A stretch of 64,000 nt of DNA from Halicephalobus mephisto (lineage: Eukaryota > Nematoda > Chromadorea > Rhabditida > Panagrolaimidae): NCBI GenBank assembly GCA_009193035.1, contig SWDT01000003.1:496001-560000 (forward strand), given 5' to 3'. Under the pieces are notes generated by a model, which ran no database searches, had not been told where the DNA came from, and worked only from the letters and a program-made list of their open reading frames with translations. Shown piece by piece: positions 1 through 11,019 of the stretch. Every line of letters starts with the position of its first letter. The stretch's first letter is position 1. A program made the translations under genes and the position numbers.

Positions 1-275
1 AACAAAATTTTTTAAACAACAAAATCAATTTTAAATTTTTTTTTATTTAAAAAAAACCTATTTTAAATTTTTTTTATATTAAAAACCTATTTTAAAATTT
101 TTTTATATTTAAAAAAAAAATCGATTTTTAATTTTATATTTAAAAAAAATCGATTTTTAATTTTTTTTAATATTAAAAATCAATTTTAAATTTTTTTATA
201 TTTAAAAAAAATCAATTTTAAATTTTTTTATTTAAAAAAAACCTATTTTAAACTTTTTTATTTAAAAAAATTCTT
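1..275. repeat. AT-rich short tandem repeat
   Basis: Imperfect units of about 30-36 bases, each a run of T followed by a run of A with a short ATCGATTTTTAATTTT or CCTATTTTAAA core. No coding potential seen. Confidence 0.7.
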
Positions 276-640
276 CAAATAGACCCAAAACAAGTCCGAA
301 ACGACGGTTTCCTCTTCGTGAAATAAAAACGAACAAAATTTTTCCATTTGACTGAATTCACGACCAGCTTCTGGACCGAATTTCCTTGGTCCAATGAGCC
401 CTCAGGACAAGATTGACCGGAATCGATCTTTTCAACCAGAAAATAACAATCGTGCCAGGAGTCGTGGAAGAATCATATTATTATAAAAAACCGGAAATGG
501 TCTCAAAACGAATTTCCGGAAACTTCTAGGATTTCTATTTTTTCGAGTTACAAAAAGTCTACATTCAATTTTGGAAAGGTTCAAAAATTTCAACAAAAAT
601 GTCTAAAAAAGTGCAAAGAAATCTAAATTTTGCAAAATTT
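276..640. other. Gene-free stretch with mixed-composition island
   Basis: The 290-480 part is less AT-rich than its surroundings, but neither strand gives a recognisable exon. It could be an old exon, a promoter or a decayed element. Confidence 0.4.
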
Positions 641-1140
641 AAAAATTCTAGAAGACTTTTAAGGAATTTTGGAAGATTTCAGAATCTTTAGAAAGGCTTC
701 AGAAGGTTTCAGAAGACTTCTAAGAGATTCTAGAAGATTTCAGAAGACTTTTAATTCATTTTGGAAGATTCCAGAATCTTTAGAAAAATTTCAGAAGGCT
801 TCTAAGAGATTCTAAAAAACTTCAGAAGACTTTTAATTCATTTTGGAAGATTTCAGAATCTTTAGAAAAATTTCAGAAGGCTTCTAAGAGATCCTAAAAA
901 ACTTCAGAAGACTTTTAAGAAATTTTGGAGGTTTTCAGAATCTCCAACTGAACTCTGAAAACTTCCAAAAGCTTTCAGAAGGCTTCTAAGAGGTTCTAAA
1001 AAACTTCAGAAAACTTTTACTACATTTTGGAAGATTTCAGAATCCTTGGAAAGGTCTCAGAAGACTCCTACGAAATTTCAGAAACCTTCAAAAATCCCAA
1101 CTAGACTCCAGAAGTCTTCAGAATCTCCTATCGGATTCTG
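640..1140. repeat. Diverged tandem repeat rich in TTC/GAA blocks
   Basis: About four units of 80-95 bases built around TTGGAAGATTTCAGAATC and CTTCAGAAGACTTTTAA. One unit contains a perfect GAAnnTTCnnGAA heat-shock-element core at 764-776. The repeat decays to the right into single TTC/GAA blocks. Confidence 0.7.
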
Positions 1141-1399
1141 GAAACTTTAATAAGATCCTGGAATGTTTTCGAAAATCTCATGAGATTTTAAAAGGTCATA
1201 AAAACTTCCACAGGATTTAAGGTTTTAAAAGCCCCCAGGAGACTAGACAGTTTCGGAAGCTTTTACTTGGATTCAGGAAGTTTCTGCGGAGCTGAAAATT
1301 TTCACCAAATTCTGGCAAATTTCAAAAATTTTCACAATGTTCTAATCTTTCACTAAATTCCAAAAATCCTCTGGAAATCTCCACAGAATCTTACAAAGT

Positions 1400-1770
1400 T
1401 ACAAAAATGCCTCCAAAATTGCAAAAAATCCCAAAAGATTTTCGAAATTTCTACAGTACTCCAAAATTTCGAAATATTCTAGAAATTTCTACAGTATTCC
1501 GAAATTTTCTAAAATTTCTAGGAAATTTAAAAACTTTAATTTTTAAAATGTTTCTAAAAATTCCCAAAATTTCGAAATATTTTAAAAACTTCTACAGTAT
1601 TCTGAAATTTTCTAAAATTTTCCATAAGATTCAAAAAAAATTCTTAATTTTCGAATTTTAAATAAAATTCTGAAAGGTCCTACAGTACTCTAAAATTTCA
1701 AAAAAATTTATTTTTTTAATTTTCGAAAAATTCTACAGTATTCCAAATTTTTACAGTATTCTAAAAACTT
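1400..1770. repeat. CTACAGTA-containing interspersed repeat
   Basis: At least six copies of a CTACAGTAyTC or TACAGTATTC core spaced 30-80 bases apart in AT-rich DNA. The open frame over 1407-1661 is low-complexity translation of this repeat and is not called as a gene. Confidence 0.6.
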
Positions 1771-1796
1771 TCAAATTTTAAATTTTAAAAAAAGAT

Positions 1797-1982
1797 TTGA
1801 GTTTTTTACGGAATTCCAGTTCGAAAAAGAAAAACGTTCAATCAAAAACGGATCCGGAATTTGACTTGTCATTCTTGTTCCATTGGCCTTTCATCATTCG
1901 GGACCCCGAGAGGAAGCCGGGAATTAGGGATGCGAGAAGGCTCATGAATCCTCTTCATTTATCAGTTTCTCAAAACCACTGA
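1797..1982. other. Isolated higher-GC island, unassigned
   Basis: A patch of about 130 bases (1845-1980) of ordinary composition in a sea of A and T. The plus strand is open for 61 codons without any family I recognise, and no good splice sites flank it. It could be a decayed exon or a non-coding element. Confidence 0.25.
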
Positions 1983-1984
1983 CA

Positions 1985-2340
1985 ACTTTTTTACAAAAAA
2001 ATTAAAAATTCAAAAAAAAATTTCAAAAAAATTAAAAAATAAAAAAGTTTTAAACTAAAAAATTAAAAAATGTTAAATTTTAAATTAAAAAATAAAAAAT
2101 TTTAAATTAAAAAATTAAAAAATGTTAAATTTTAAATTAAAAAATAAAAAAATAAAAAAATATTAAATTTTTAAAATTTCGAAAATTTAAAATTTCTAAT
2201 TTTTAAAAATAAAAAAATCTAAATTTTTAAAATTTAAAATAAACTTTTTTTAAATTCGAAAAAATTTACAGTAATATTTTTTTACAAATCAATAAATAAT
2301 TAAAAATAAATTAAAATTCTGTAGTTGAAAAAAATTTTTT
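1985..2340. repeat. AT-only low-complexity tract
   Basis: Repeats of TTAAATTAAAAAATTAAAAAATG and similar strings; nothing else visible. Confidence 0.6.
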
Positions 2341-2659
2341 TTGCCAAATATAAAACTGGCATTCCTACTTTTTTAAATTGCCAGCCAATGTTAGAAAATT
2401 GGAATTGAAGAAAAAAAAAGTGCCAAGCTGTAAAATTGGCTTCGAAAACAAAGAACGAACAGCCTGTTTCAACTCAACGGCTTGAAATTAAATACTTGAC
2501 TGTTTGTCTGGAAGAATCCAGAATTAAAGATTCGACAATTACAGGAAATTGAAAAACTTCTGAAACTTTTTGGATTTGGGGGAAAATTTTCATTCAAAAA
2601 ATTCTTTAAAAAAAGCTTTTGAAAAATATCGATATTTTAAAAACATCAAAAAACAGAAA

Positions 2660-3395
2660 AAAGGTATATTAATTTTTGGTCTCAACTGGAAAACTTCAAA
2701 CATTCGTGCTGAGACAACTTTTAAGTAAAATACTTTTATTTTTTATAATTTCGAAAATTACTACTTTTTAAAAAACAAAAAAAATTAAAATTTTTATCCA
2801 TTTTTGGTCTCAACTGGAAAACTTCAAACATTCGCGCTGAGACAACTTTTAAGTAAAATACTTTTACTTTTTAATTCCGAAACTTACTATTTTTTAAAAA
2901 ACAAAAAAATTTAAAATTTTTATCCATTTTTGGTCTCAACTGGAAAACTTCAAACATTCGTGCTGAGACAACTTTTAAGTAAAATCCTTTTATTTTTTAT
3001 AATTTTGAAACTTACTACTTTTTAAAAATATAAATAAAAAAATTTATTATTTACTTTACTTTTGGTCTCAACTGGAAAACTTCAAACATTCACGCTGAGA
3101 CAACTTTTAAGCAAAATACTTTTATTTTTTATAATTTTGAAACTTACTACTTTTTAAAAAACAAAAAAATTAAAAATTTTTATCCATTTTTGGTTTCAAC
3201 TGGAAAACCTCAAACATTCGTGCTGAGACATTTCTCGAGTAATATCCTTTTATTTTTTAATTTTGAAACTTACTACTTTTTAAAAAACAAAAAAAATTAA
3301 AAATTTATTATTTACTTTACTTTTGGTCTCAACTGGAAAACTTCAAACATTCGTGCTGAGAAAATGTTTGAATAAAGTATTTTAATTTTTCTTAC
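2660..3395. repeat. Six-copy tandem repeat, about 125-bp period
   Basis: Units start with TTTTGGTCTCAACTGGAAAA, continue CTTCAAACATTCGTGCTGAGACAAC and end in AT-rich filler with CTTTTTAAAAAACAAAAAA. Copies begin near 2677, 2802, 2928, 3062, 3188 and 3322. Each core contains the inverted pair GTCTCA/TGAGAC, so every unit can form a small hairpin. Confidence 0.85.
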
Positions 3396-3654
3396 AATAA
3401 CAATTTCGAAATTTGTTAATTTTTTTAAAAAATCAGAAAAAACAAATAATAAATTTCCAATATCAATTAAAAAAATTAAAATTTCCCACAAATTTCAAAA
3501 TTTACTGTTTTCGAAATTTTCTAGAATCGCATAAACATTGAATCCCACAGTTTTGATTAGAAACTTCTTAGAATTCTCTTCAAAAAAACATTTTCAATAT
3601 TTTGCAGTACATATTTACAAGATAGTCATAACTTTCTAAAACCACACAAAAACA

Positions 3655-3835
3655 AATTTTCGCAGTTGTCTCAACTGGAAAATTTTTTAATTCTCAAAAA
3701 CTGTCTCGACTGGAAAATTTCAAAATTTTCATAATTGTCTCGATTGGAAAACTTTAAAATTTTCACAAATGTTTCAATTATAAAATTTAAAAATTTTCGA
3801 AATTGTCTCGACTGGAAAACTTTTAAAAAACATTG
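3655..3835. repeat. Short-period relatives of the GTCTC repeat
   Basis: Four units of about 48 bases carrying TGTCTCGACTGGAAAA or close variants, evidently related to the preceding 125-bp array but without the TGAGAC half. The two opposed short open frames here are repeat artefacts. Confidence 0.7.
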
Positions 3836-4114
3836 TTCTGATGAAAATTTTAATCTTATTGTAAACATTTCTATTTTTCATAACTACAAAATTTTAGATA
3901 TTTTTAGGTATAAAATCACGTAAACAAAAAAACTACAATTTCCAGTTTTATATGGAAAATTTCAGTAATTTATGGAATTTAGACAATTTCCAAAATTTCA
4001 TCATATACTTCTTCACAACGGTTTAATTCAATATCCACTAAAATACATTTGAAACCTTGCAAGAGTACGTAAACACAAAAGTCCACTGTTTTCGGTTTCA
4101 ACCGGAAAATCCCA

Positions 4115-4275
4115 AAAATCCTAGAAATTCCAAAAACCTCAAAAACTCAAAAATCCCAAAAATCCTAAAAAATACAAAAATTCCAAAAATCCAAGAATCC
4201 TAAAAAAATTCAAAAATCTTTAAAAAATTCAAAGATCCCAAAAATCCTAAAAATCCCAGAAATCCTTTTTTGTGA
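4115..4275. repeat. AAAATCCC short tandem repeat
   Basis: A 10-12 base repeat of AAAAATCCYAAAAATYCC runs through this interval. No gene signal. Confidence 0.6.
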
Positions 4276-4599
4276 AAAAAATTCTTTATAATTATATAAT
4301 TAAGTGCACTTAAAACTTCTGATTGAAAAAATTTAAATAAAACATCAAGTGTTCAAAACTTATTTTACAGTATTTTTAAAATTCCCAAAGTACACTAATC
4401 CAAATCCAGGATGTCACATAATCACAATTTTAAAATTTAAAAATAAATACAATTTAAACAAAAAACGTCATTTTCAAAGTTCCGACTATTACTCTTCCAA
4501 AAAAGGAAAAACTGGCAATTTACTCATTGATCATTTTTTTTTGAGAACATCATTTTTGGCACGTTTTATAGTCAAGGGAATTTGAGTAAAAAACACTTC

Positions 4600-5330
4600 A
4601 AGTCAAAGATCTCGGATTTGACAGGAGGCAGCAAATTGCCTTAGGCTGCTTTTTCAGGAAATTGCGGGGGACATTAAAACAAAAACACGTGCAAATATTT
4701 AGCCAAAAAAAAATTTTTTTTATTTTAAAAGTTGTAAATTCATGTTTCAGACCAGATAAGCAATCTTTGACAAGCTCCCAACGGAATTGGTCTTTCTCAG
4801 AAACTTCAAACACGAAAAATACGAGAGTTTGAGAACGAGAATAATTGAATAAATACGGCCATAAGCAAAAAACCAAGACGCCAGGGGCACTCCAAGAAGG
4901 TCGAGAGTTAATCCTCCTTTCAAATAACACAACCAAATCTTTTTTATAATTATTTTGTAATTAATTAATATAATTACAAACTTTCTATTTTCAAAAAACC
5001 ATAATATTCAATTTTATTTTTGAAAATTAAAAGTCGAATAAAATCCTTCAACCAGCAACATTACGTAAAATCACTGGACCACGAAAATGAGTGAACCATG
5101 AACTTTCCAAATGGACATTTATCGTATCCTCGGAGTTGTTGCATTTTCTGCAAGGATAAAAAACCAAAAACTGACAGACCAAGATAAAAAAGTTTAGGGT
5201 TATCTTAAAGCAGCAGTTTCCCTTTTCTTGAGTCACGAAAGTCGTTACCCAGGAGACAGAATCGTGACTTAATTCCTTCTTTGGCACTGAAGAGAAATTA
5301 GCGATTTCGCAAATCTTCTGCGAAAACTAT
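4600..5330. other. Higher-complexity stretch, possible decayed exons
   Basis: The composition is closer to coding DNA. On the minus strand 4747-4932 reads 61 codons with a leucine-rich hydrophobic stretch, and 5048-5287 reads 79 codons after a TCCTTGCAG-like acceptor. I could not join these into a model with conserved frame or recognise a family. They may be pseudogene fragments or lineage-specific exons. Confidence 0.25.
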
Positions 5331-5399
5331 CTTTGATGCGGACTTGGTTTATATTTTCATCTAAAATTCGATCGATGGGGTTGTCTTTCTAAACCGGGT

Positions 5400-6300
5400 T
5401 ACTTAATAACAGGCACACACACAACAGGAATAGAAAATAAGAATAACAAATAGAAAATACCACTATTGGATTACACAATAACAGCTTTATTTTACAGTAA
5501 ACAAATCTACATAGCGATAATGATAAAAACAATCATGAAATATTAATGCTCGACTCTGTAACAAACTTACCTTACAGTAAACGCATATATAACCAAGGTA
5601 AAAGTAAAAGACCAGTCAAAATTATATATCAATGTTGGGCTTTCCAATAACAAAATTCCGAAAATAAACCACATAATAAGGGCAGAAAACAATCAAAAGT
5701 ATAAATATTAACATTGTGTTTCACAACAATGAGTTAGTTTATCACGGAATTATCACACATAAACGTGGAGAATAAAGAAAGTAATTTGAAAATGTGAACT
5801 TTAGGACCTTTAACAAATTTACAGCGCAATAAACAAGCATAAAACAAGGACACAAATATGGAACATTACTGAAATCACGAAATATCCATGTAAAATCCTT
5901 AGCAAATTCATCACGCAATAAACACGTATATAGTAAGGGAAAAAGTAGGCAAAAGAAATAAAATTAGAAAATATTAACCTTGGAACCTTCAATATTAAAT
6001 TCATCATGCAATAAGCACATAACAAGAACAAATAAAGAAAATAATTAAAAATATGAACCTCGAGATATTCAACAAGAAATTCACCACACAACAAACACGT
6101 ATAAAGTAATAATAATAATATTAAAAAAATAAAAAACTTAATTATAGGATTTTCAACGAATTTACCACGCAATAAACACTCATATAAAACCTGTAAAAAA
6201 TAATGAAAATCATTAAAATACTAAAATACCAACATTGGAATTCACAATAATGGATTTATTAAAATAAAAAAATCCATAACAACAGTATAACAAGAAAAAT
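5400..6300. repeat. Diverged long-period tandem repeat
   Basis: Roughly eight degenerate copies of a unit of about 90-120 bases containing AATTCACCACGCAATAAACA, CGTATATA(G/A)TAA and AATATGAACCT. The open frame at 5819-6172 (minus) is a hydrophobic artefact of AT-rich repeat DNA. Confidence 0.6.
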
Positions 6301-6359
6301 TCCCAGAGTTAAATGTAATTTTCCTATTAGGCCAGTCGAGTGAAATAACGCTCGCACTT

Positions 6360-6612
6360 AGAAAAGAACAACTTCGTTATGGTTTTCAGGGACTGTCGCG
6401 ACAGGACTCGGTTTAATTCCCTTCAAGTTGTTTTTTACGTTTTTACTCGCACTGGTATCAAGTCAATTAATAATGGTCTTCAGGGATTTTCCTGGTGAGA
6501 GTCGACTTCATTTTCTTCTTTTTTACATGGGTTTCTACTCGCACTGGCAGAGGAATCAGTCACCAAGGTCTTCAGGGATTTTCGCGACGGGATTCAGTTC
6601 CAAGTTTTAATT
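6360..6612. repeat. Three-copy repeat downstream of the FLYWCH gene
   Basis: Units of about 90-100 bases share TTCAGGGATTTTCGCGACGG and TTTTTACTCGCACTGG. Copies begin near 6387, 6478 and 6570. They lie just past the 3' end of the minus-strand FLYWCH gene. Confidence 0.6.
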
Positions 6613-6690
6613 AAAAAAATTTAATTTTTGTCTTTCCAGAAGTAAACAATAATTTCCATAAAATAAAACAAAAAATTGAAACAATTTGGA

Positions 6691-7640
6691 CTAGTAACCG
6701 TATTCTTCCACTTCCGACTTTGGTTGACGAAGGCCGTCGATGAAAGGTCTTTCGTAAAATCCGTTGACTTCTGAAAACGGCTCGGGAGAAACCGGATCTC
6801 CGTTGATGGCAGCTTTGACGGATTGGAGTTTTTCGATGGCTTTTGTGACGTTCGACCGGATCAGCTGGAGTTCGGTGATCAGGGTGTCGATGACCGCGGA
6901 TGGGACTGGAGGCAGATCTTCGTCGACGGAACCACGGGAGCTGGAACTAGTTACAGAATCCTCAGCATCCTCTTCTATTCCATTTTCATTGATTCTGCGA
7001 GTTTTCGGAGAGGAATTTGTCCGTTTAGGTACACGTTTGGGATTGTGATATGGAGAAAAATTCGATCTTCTGGACGGATGTTTCTGTCTTTCGCTTCTTC
7101 TTTGAGATCCTCCTGAACTAGACACAGAAGCCTCGTCTTTCGCTACGGACTTCCTCCCCATCTTCTTCATCATGGCCGAAATTTGCCGGTCAGAAATCGG
7201 CTGTTCTCCTTCAACCGTCGTCGTCGGGGCCAATTCGGCCAGGACTTGTCTGTTAACCTCAGGCATATGTCTCAAAACATGGGCTAAACGTCTTTTCTGG
7301 GCCTAAAATACAATTTTAATATATGAATTCAAATTTTAAAACTCACATCTCCAGGTTTCGGAGGATGATTATGAACAGGTTCTTCAGAAACCAATTTTCC
7401 ATCATTTTCCACCGTAATTCTTGCTTTACATTTACTATGATGACGATTAGCACATCTAAATTTCAAATTTCCATTTTTATCCTTAAAAAAAATTTTTTTA
7501 AATAAAATTTTTAAAATAAAAATTCTTACCAATACCGATTCTTTATGAAATATATAACTTTTATATATCGCAACTTGTTCATTCAATCCATCTGATGATT
7601 TCTTCTGAGATGATACAAATTCAACAAAAATTTCCGTCAT
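6691..7640 (-). CDS. FLYWCH-type zinc-finger protein
   Basis: Three-exon model: 7640-7530, 7481-7347, 7302-6691; introns of 48 and 44 nt with GTAAGA/GTGAGT donors and TTTAAG/TTTTAG acceptors; 285 residues. Residues 25-80 look like a FLYWCH or mutator-type zinc finger: an aromatic-rich start (YKSYIFH), then Cys47, Cys55, His74 and His76 in C-x7-C-x18-H-x-H spacing. Such fingers bind DNA and occur in worm transcription regulators. The remainder is polar, Ser/Arg/Glu-rich and low complexity, with a probable short helix near residues 225-255. The first intron is stop-free and a multiple of three, so retention would insert 16 mostly hydrophobic residues inside the finger. I chose the ATG at 7640. 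Target sites and exact orthology are unknown. It is the last gene of a closely spaced minus-strand trio. Confidence 0.8.
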
Positions 7641-7823
7641 CACAGTTATATAAAATTTTTAAAAAATCAATTGAAAAAAGACCAAAACGACGCGAAGCAA
7701 AAACGAAAAAGACCAAAACATCCACCGCCTCTCGGAGGTCGCAAGCGGAAAACCCGGCCCGATAATTTCTTTCAATTTACAAAAAAAAATCAAAAATAAA
7801 TTTTTATAAAAATTAAAACACAA
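7641..7823. other. Spacer between TFIIF alpha and FLYWCH genes
   Basis: This 183-nt gap has a GC-rich patch at about 7715-7765 with a small potential hairpin (CCTCTCGGAGG). No strong TTTCAG acceptor lies next to the downstream start, so it is unclear whether the FLYWCH gene has its own promoter or is processed from a polycistron. Confidence 0.4.
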
Positions 7824-10800
7824 TTATTCTTGATCCAAATAAAAAAACAAGGTATCTTTTTTGCCATTACTTTTTTTGTTTTGTTTGGCTTTTAATGTTT
7901 TCAAAACATTTGCCAATTTCTGAACTAATGTTTGTTTGTCAATTTTGTCAAATTGAGGTCTAATAATATTCAACAATTCCTTAGTTGTATGAGGACGTCT
8001 ACGAAGAAGCCTACGAATTTGATCAGTTAACATTGCTTCTTGCTGAGCTTCTGCTGTTGTGTTAGGTCCAGTTCCTTCAGCCATTCCAGGTCCTTCAATT
8101 TTTGCTTTTTTAATTGGCGGATTTAAATTATTTTCCGATTCTTGTGGTCGTTTTCTTTCTTCCGGAATACTTTTCTTTTGTAACAAAAGCGGCGAAATCA
8201 AAGGAGCTGAATCCAAATCTTCCACTTCACTATCGTCTGATTTTTCTCGAGAATCTTCATCTTGTTCTTTAAGTTTGTTTCCTAAAAAACCAAACTAAAA
8301 CATTCAAACAATATCAAAGGCACCTGTTCATTCGCGCGATAAATTCGGGACAAACATGCCTTTTTTCAAAAATATAAAAACCTTACCTATGTCCTTCCCT
8401 TCATCATTGCCGTCTTCCTCCTCATCCTCGTCCTCAGATCCAGATTCGATTAACTTCTTCAATCCAGCTTCTTCCCCCACTCCAACAAGTTGTTCTTCTA
8501 TTTTTTCGTCTGCAGTTTTTTCTTCTCTACTAAAAAACAAAAATCAATAAATGTAGTCTAAATCTCACAAAATTAAATATTTTATGAAAAATTGAATAAA
8601 GTCACCAACTGTCCCTAACCAAACGTTTCTAAAAATTAAAAATTAAAAATTCCAAAATTTTAAACAAATTTGAAAATTATTTCTAATTAAGAATTTTCGA
8701 AATTAACTAAATTCGATAATTATTTTTAAAATAATTCACAAAAAATCAAAATAAAATTAATAATTATCTAAAATAAAAATCCAAAATTATAATTATTTTA
8801 AAAATTCAAAATTATTTAATAATTATTTTTTAATTTTCCAAAATAAAAATTAAAAAATTATTTTCTATTAAAATTCTTTAAAATCTTTTATTTTTGTCTT
8901 TTAAAAACTCCCATTTTTATCTTTTAAAAATATTCTTGCGCAGATATGTCCTATTGCCACGTGGTAACTAGACAGATATACCCTCCGACAACAAATAACC
9001 TATGTTTTTTTTCTAAAGGACAAACTTTCCACAGCACATTGTATTCCGATCAGTTGTCTCTCGATTGTTGCAATCGTTGTCTCGCTTTAATTTTTCCAGC
9101 TTTCATATTTTTCAGAAAAAAAATGCGAAACGTTTGGATAGTTCGCCATGGAGAAAGAATCGATAAAGTGGATCCACGATGGATGTTCCAAGCCCCGAGG
9201 GGAGCCTGGGACGATCCCCCTCTCACGTAATTTTATTGAAAATGATAATTATTTTTAAAATTTTTTCCAGGCCACGTGGATTAAAACAAGCTCAAGAAGT
9301 CGGATTTCGGTTATCTAAAGAAAGCACTATTGACTATATTTTCGTTTCTCCTTTCATCAGGTGTCTCCAAACGGCTACAAACATTATAAATGAACTTCCT
9401 AACAAAAAAAATCTCAAAATTTTCATCGAACCTGGGTTTATTGAGTCCCTAAGCTGTACTCAGTTCCCGCCCGGATGCTTATCCTCTCAGGAACTAAAGT
9501 AAAATAGTGATTTTTTAAACGAATTTTAATTCTAACTTTCAGGGAGCTTTTTCCACTTGTGGACACCACATATGAACCATTCCTGACTAAATTCGATCCA
9601 GAAGAAGATCACTTAGAATGCGAAGGAAGGATCCAATCTACTTTAGAATCCATTTTTGAACGTTTTTCTGGTAACTTTTCTATTTTTATATCGAAAAACA
9701 TAAATTTCGAGCATTTTTCCTGGTAATTTCCCCATTTTAACTTCTAAAAAGCACTTTTTTGAGCATTTTAAAAGTAATTTCTCCATTTTTATATATAAAA
9801 AATCTTTTTTCAGTGCCATCAAACATTCTAATCGTTTCTCACGGCTCTCCTATTGCAGCAATGCATATAATACTCAATCAAAAATACAAATATGTCGGAA
9901 TTTGCACAATTTCTCACTACACTATTCAAAACGCAGGTAACAATTCTCCATCTAATCAAGAAAACAAGCGCAAAAAAGGGAATCATCTTCACAAAAAATA
10001 CTCAATCAAGTGCCTTCTCGCCGGAGATTCTTCTCATCTCAGCGATCGAAACAATCTACGAGACAATTATTGATTTAACTCACGGGAGAAAACGCAATAA
10101 ACTTACTCCGTATCTGAACCCGAGTCTGACATGTAATCAAATTCCATTCCGTCTTCTTCACCATCTTCTGATTCATATTTCGCAACTTCATCTGCATTTT
10201 TAACTCGGACTTTTTTATCTTTTGTTTCTTTATTTTTTGGTTTCTTTTTCGCTTGAGTTCGTTCTTCACTTGATTCCTCACCAGAACCCATTTCATCCTC
10301 AGAACTAAGTTCATCCTTAATCATCAAATTGTTTCCACGGACAGTTTTTCCTCCATCTTCTCCTTCATTGTCCTTCAATTGCTGTTGAATTTGTGCTTTT
10401 AGAGCAAATTGATTCAAAACTTTGCTTCTTTGTTGAAATTGCTCTTCTGCTTGATCTATATCCAGAACCTTGTGCTGAATTTGAGGAAGAAACTGATACC
10501 ATTCGTTTACCTTATGAGCATGAAATTTGTTGGCTCCAACTTTGACGAATATCCAGTAATCCGTATGTTCACCCGTTCTATCCACAATAGATTTGTATTT
10601 CTTTTCTTTCCCTGTTTGGGCATCCTTAATACTGAGTAACCAAGGTTGCTTGTCAATCGAATACGTTTTTCCTTGTCTTCCTAACTTCTTACGTCTGGCC
10701 TCCTCTCTCGCAGCACGTCCATATTCCGATCCTTCACCGTAATCCTGCTCAATCACATTGACAAGAGTGTGACTTCTGTTGTCTTCTCGCTTCATTCGGA

Positions 10801-10912
10801 CCTCTTTCTGGCTCCATGTGTGGACATCGACGTTCAGATTAGGATTGAACTTAGCGATGGAAAACCGCTTCGCTGGATCAGGTTCCGGGACGTAGATTGC
10901 TAAATCTGACAT
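7824..10912 (-). CDS. GTF2F1: Transcription initiation factor IIF alpha subunit (RAP74)
   Basis: Exons 10912-10107, 8529-8387 and 8281-7824 give 468 residues (human RAP74 has 517). The N-terminal part carries the TFIIF dimerisation barrel with REEARRKK, a PWLL motif, a YWIF strand and the NEWYQF stretch expected of RAP74, followed by FDYMSD before the first intron. A long acidic and lysine-rich linker follows, then a C-terminal winged helix at about residues 401-468 (RPHTTKELL matches human KPMTTKDLL), the surface that binds the CTD phosphatase FCP1. The protein joins RNA polymerase II at promoters with the beta subunit. The first donor GGA|GTAAGT creates an in-frame TAA, so unspliced RNA would give a truncated protein. 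The 1577-nt first intron holds a complete opposite-strand gene. Confidence 0.95.
8530..9107 (+). promoter_or_regulatory. Probable promoter region of the nested phosphatase
   Basis: 8570-8935 is AT-only DNA within the TFIIF alpha intron. 8940-9107 is of higher complexity and lies directly upstream of the plus-strand histidine phosphatase, so it is the likely place for its promoter and 5' leader. No specific factor site was recognised. Confidence 0.35.
9108..9115 (+). other. Putative trans-splice acceptor for the nested phosphatase
   Basis: TTTTTCAG ends 7 nt before the ATG at 9123. There is no obvious upstream coding exon, which fits a spliced-leader acceptor, or else the end of a 5'-UTR intron. 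Confidence 0.5.
9123..10073 (+). CDS. Histidine phosphatase (phosphoglycerate-mutase-like), nested in TFIIF alpha intron 1
   Basis: Exons 9123-9226, 9271-9498, 9543-9670 and 9814-10073 give 239 residues. The catalytic RHG motif is at Arg8-His9-Gly10, followed by APRGAWDDPPLTPRG, a signature I associate with a worm family of UBASH3/ecdysteroid-phosphatase-like proteins. The phosphate-pocket arginine is in SPFIRCLQTA (Arg65), and the second catalytic histidine is His163 in SHGSP. All core residues are present, so it should be an active phosphatase; the substrate is unknown. There is no signal peptide, so it is probably cytosolic. The last exon has a polar Asn/Lys-rich end and stops 34 nt from the TFIIF alpha exon-1 donor on the other strand, so the 3' UTR probably overlaps that exon in antisense. 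Confidence 0.88.
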
Positions 10913-10924
10913 GACCTAAAAAAC
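10913..10924 (-). other. Putative trans-splice acceptor of TFIIF alpha
   Basis: On the minus strand TTTTTTAG is followed by GTC and the start ATG at 10912. It lies 107 nt after the SCO1 stop. The position fits a downstream gene in an operon receiving a spliced leader. Confidence 0.5.
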
Positions 10925-11019
10925 AAAGTAAAAATCCAAAAGTAGACAACAGAGGTATAAAACAGTATTAAACTGGATTCCAAACATCCAATTGCCCTAA
11001 AACAAATTTATTCAACAAC

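Noticed and set aside
2677..3395. Regularly spaced repeats suggesting a CRISPR array
   Set aside because: The filler between cores is itself repeated, not unique spacer sequence; the genome is eukaryotic and no cas genes are present.
4598..5287. Minus-strand frames with a hydrophobic stretch, considered as ion-channel exons
   Set aside because: No conserved motif could be placed and no phase-consistent join was found; listed only as an unassigned stretch.
6409..6430. GGTTTAATTCCC resembles the start of the nematode spliced leader SL1
   Set aside because: The match breaks after nine bases, no GTAA donor follows, and the sequence is part of a local 100-bp repeat.
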